A stretch of 64,000 bases of DNA, from positions 5,370,376 through 5,434,375 of the forward strand of contig NC_045133.1 in the NCBI RefSeq assembly GCF_007655135.1, written 5' to 3'. Source of the DNA: Punica granatum. Taxonomy: Eukaryota; Streptophyta; Magnoliopsida; Myrtales; Lythraceae. Shown here one piece after another: positions 60,924 through 64,000 of this stretch. The notes beneath the pieces were generated by a model. That model was not told the DNA's origin and did not search any database. It was given only the letters and a program-made list of their open reading frames with translations. The number at the start of each line of letters is the position of its first letter. Position 1 is the first letter of the stretch. A program made the position numbers and the translations under genes.

Positions 60924-61515
60924 TGTGAGACCCGGTAATTTTTATTACGAATATGCATACATATATAAATACTTAAATATACTTATATATATATATATTA
61001 TATAATATACTTTATGGCTGGAGCATGGCATGGGCTCCACGTGCCATTTCTTTTTCTTTCTTCCTTTGTTCAATTCTGCTGTTTTCTTTTTCTTCCTTTG
61101 TTCTATTCTGCTGCGGAAAAACGAAGAAGAAACAGAGCACAAGAGAGAGAGAGAGGAAGCAAAGTAGAAGGGAAGAGGTGAGAGCGTGCGAGCAAGTGAG
61201 AGCTTGACGAATGCTCGGGATGGTGCTTAAGGAGGGAACGAGGACGATCTAGCTGGGAGATTTCTTGGAGCAGAAAGCTTAGGAGAAGAACAGGGAAACG
61301 AGACAGAGCACACGAGGGTAGAGTAAGTTGAATAAGTTGGATTGATAATTCGATTTAGCATTTTAGGGGCTGAGCTTTGTCGAGGCATTTGCTTCCCGTT
61401 GTTGTTTTGCTGGAGTGTTTCATAGTTATTTTATTAAACTAAAATTTGGAGTTGTGTTCATGAGATAAATAAGAACACTCGTCATTTGCTTGGAGTTGGT
61501 TTGTATGAGTTCACT
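60924..61515 (+). repeat. 5' part of a long gypsy-type LTR in exon 6 of copy D
   Basis: It starts TGTGAGACCCGG, as in the other LTRs of this family (12766 plus strand, 17834 minus strand), followed by a TA-rich part, CTCCACGTGCC and a GA run (61143-61154). The homology fades after about 61400, where copia pol sequence follows; the exact junction (61400-61625) is not resolved. Confidence 0.75.
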
Positions 61516-61619
61516 AAGGCAACAAATTGAAGAAATTAGATGTTTTTGCTTGATGGTTAATTGGGTATGGAATCTAACTTTATTGGGTTGCTGCTTAGCT
61601 GCTTATTGGCAATTGAATA

Positions 61620-64000
61620 TAGAAGGAAAGGCTCTGGGATTTCCATTCGGTCTGAAGCTTTGGTTACTAAACGATGAGGGAGAAGTCAAAGCAGAAATTC
61701 CTCTTCCAAGCATGGTAACTCACGTGAAAAATCGAGGGGTAGATATGAGTCGAAGACGAGGAAGGGAGTCACTTGCTATCACTGTGGCAAAGCGGGACAT
61801 TACAAAAGGGGGTGTGGAGCTCCGAAGAGAAATCAGAATGGCAGCAGTGAGAGTAAGGAGGAAGACGGCACTACAGCAGTGACATTTGATGGAGAGACCT
61901 ACATTGTTTGTGATGAAGCCTATGTGAATCTCATGTGTCAGGACTCTACCTGGTTGCAGATACAGGTGCCTCGTTTCATGTCACTTCTCATCGGGATTTC
62001 TTCTCATCTTACACTACCGGGGACTATGGTTATGTGAGAATGAGAAATGGACTGTCATGCAAGATTGTCTGTATTGGTGATGTTTGTCTAGAGACTGAGC
62101 TTGGCTGCAAGTTGTTTCTGAAGAAGGTGATGCATGTTTCAACAATTCGCCTTAACCTAATCTCGACGAGTCAGCTTGATGATAAATGCTACAGTAATGA
62201 ATTTAGCAGTGGGAGATGGAAGCTCTCCAAGGGTTCTTTAATTGTGGCACGGGATTAGAAGATCAACACTCTCTACTGGCTGCGGGCCAGGCACAACTCC
62301 AGTCAAGTTAATGTTGCTGAGGATTATCCTATCGAGCTATGGCATAGGAGACATGGGCATATCAGCGAGAAAGGTATTCACATTATTGCTAAAAAGCAGT
62401 CTTTGCTTGTCAAAGGTAAGCATTTGAGCACTTGTGATCATTGTTTAGCTGGTAAGCAGAGGAGAGTTTCTTTTGTTAGAAGTCGTTCATCTAGATGCGA
62501 TCATATACTTGATATTGTGCATACTGATATTTGTTTCATGTCGGATAGAACTCTTGGTGGCACTCTCTATTTTGTGACCTTTATAGATGATCACTCTAGG
62601 AAGGTTTGTACTTATCGTATGGGAACTAAACATCAGGTGACTGAGATTTTCAATAACTTTCATGTAGTAGTGGAAAGAAAAACAGGCATGAAGCTGAAAT
62701 GTGTTAGAGCTGATAATGGTGGTGAGTACAGAGGTCCTTTTGAGAACTATTGCAGGACTCACGGGATCAAACTTGAGAAGACAGTACCAAAGACACCATA
62801 GCAGAATGGGCTTGCATAGTGGATGAACCTCACAATTATTGAGAGGGTTCGTTGTATGCTTTCTTAGGTGAAACTATCTAAGTCTTTTTGGGGCGAGGTA
62901 ATAAGGACAACGGTTGATCTTATTAATCGTACACCGTCAGTTGCACTTGATGGATATGTACCGCAACAGGTATGGACCGGTAAGGAAATGTTGTACAAGC
63001 ATCTCAGAGTCTTTGGGTGCAGAGCATCTGTTCACATTCCTCGAGATGAAAGATCAAAGCTTAATGCTAAGGCAAAACAATATATCTTCTTGCGTTATGC
63101 ATATGAAGAGTTCGGGTATAGGTTTTGAGACCCTGATAGCAGGAAAATCATCAGGAGCAGGGATGCTGTATTCTTTGAGGACCAGACAATCGAGGGTTTG
63201 CAGAAGTTAGAGAATGCCAGAGTAAACAGTCCTCACGAAATCTCTATTCCCGTACTGGTTAATGTAGAATATCGAGTGGAAGAGGTACCTAATGAGTATG
63301 AAGAAATCATGACTGGGGGTGAGATTCCTCAAGTAGATGATGTAACTGAGGATGATACAGGCTCACAGTTGCGATTAGAGCCTGCAGATAGTCTACCTAG
63401 AAGATCTGCTAAAGTAAGACAACTCTCTACAAGATATCCGCCTTATGAGTATGTGTTACTGATTGACGGGAGAAAACCTGAGTACTATGATGAAGCCGTG
63501 GCACATGAGCACATGGAACACTAGTTGAAGGCGATGAATGAGGAGATAAATTCTTTGTCTAAGAATCACATGTATGACCTAGTGAAGCTACTGCAAGATA
63601 GGAGAGCATTGAAGAACAAATGGGTCTACATGTTGAAGACAGAGAACTCACGGCCTTGATACAAAGCTCGACTAGTAGTGAAAGGCTTCAACCATAAGAA
63701 AGGAGTTGACTTTGAGGAGATCTTCTTGCCCATAGTCAAGATGTCATCTATCCAAGTTGTCCTCGTATTGGCAGCTAATCTGAATTTGGAGATCGAGCTG
63801 CTCGATGTTAAAACAACTTTCCTACATTGCGACTTAGAGGAAGAAATATATATGGAGTAGCCTGAAGGACTTAGAGTTAAAGGTAAGGAGCATTTGGTGT
63901 GCAGGCTGAGGAAGAGTTTGTATGGGCTTAAGCACGCACATCGGCGGTGGTACAAAAAGTTTGACTCTTTCATGTTGAGCCATGGCTACACACAGACCAC
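61620..64000 (+). pseudogene. Decayed copia gag-pol, continues beyond the window
   Basis: Gag end with the zinc knuckle CYHCGKAGHYKRGC (about 61783-61825), then protease (ADTGASFHVTS), pre-integrase (ELWHRRHGHISEKGI, CDHCLAGKQRRVSF), integrase core (HTDICF, FIDDHSRK, RADNGGEYRG), FWGEVIRTTVDLINRTP, FGCRASVHIPRDERSK, and the reverse transcriptase start (NKWVYMLKT, KARLVVKGFNHKKGVDF, ELLDVKTTFLHCDLEEEIYME, SLYGLKHAHRRWYKKFD). One frame carries all domains from 61935 on, with stops at 62256, 62799, 62817, 62865, 63126, 63522, 63657 and 63858. No LTR of its own was seen; the 5' end is missing. A different family from the element at 2526-7179. Confidence 0.88.

Noticed and set aside
1..64000. Search for tRNA or rRNA genes, bacterial operons or phage genes
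   Set aside because: Only tRNA-derived boxes of a SINE (18407-18561) were seen; everything else fits plant nuclear DNA.

Overview
The window is nuclear DNA from a flowering plant, most likely a eudicot. It shows short exons with GT-AG introns, AT-rich intergenic DNA, Ty1/copia, Ty3/gypsy-type, LINE, SINE, hAT-like and Mutator-type elements, and a gene family that I recognise from plants (pfkB-type sugar kinases, Arabidopsis At4g28706-like). I cannot name the species.

The core is a degenerating tandem array of one gene family, all on the minus strand. I find six copies. A (about 7.6-18.7 kb) is a multi-lesion pseudogene blown up by nested LTRs and a LINE. B (26301-30488) has all 12 exons but lost 52 nt of exon 10, including the catalytic GAGD motif. 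E (33860-34090) and F (41540-41731) are 3'-terminal fragments. C (50491-54283) is the only copy whose 12 exons join into one open frame (383 residues). D (59029-60923) is cut in exon 6 by an LTR. The DNA between copies is duplicated too (modules called U, V, W and X below), so much of the non-coding sequence is the same few blocks repeated with different insertions. A LTR end at positions 1-946, placed next to an upstream module, suggests a further copy to the left of the window.

Mobile DNA, left to right: end of a long LTR (1-946); a nearly complete Ty1/copia element with both LTRs (2526-7179, TSD CGGGT); a 5'-truncated LINE (8227-8951); two nested about 3.2-kb solo LTRs (11347-17834, interrupted by 12766-16038); a SINE (18407-18561); a palindromic MITE (20210-20529); a small retroposed fragment (23148-23235); a 451-bp solo LTR (24933-25383); a 4.1-kb Ogre/Tat-like solo LTR (34196-38282); a truncated copia gag-protease piece on the minus strand (38583-40518) carrying its own Mutator-type MITE (39394-39750); a Mutator-type MITE (43348-43694); a second 446-bp solo LTR (44980-45425); an hAT-like element with captured host sequence (47937-49704); two Mutator-like inverted-repeat elements upstream of copy C (54324-55371 and 55641-57287); the start of another long LTR (60924 on); and a decayed copia pol that runs off the right edge. 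Exact target-site duplications were read for most of these and fix their borders to the base.

There is no bacterial operon, CRISPR array or defence system here. The interest lies in gene-family decay: the only copy with an intact reading frame has a transposon about 40 bp before its start codon, whereas the copy with an apparently undisturbed upstream region has a dead catalytic site.
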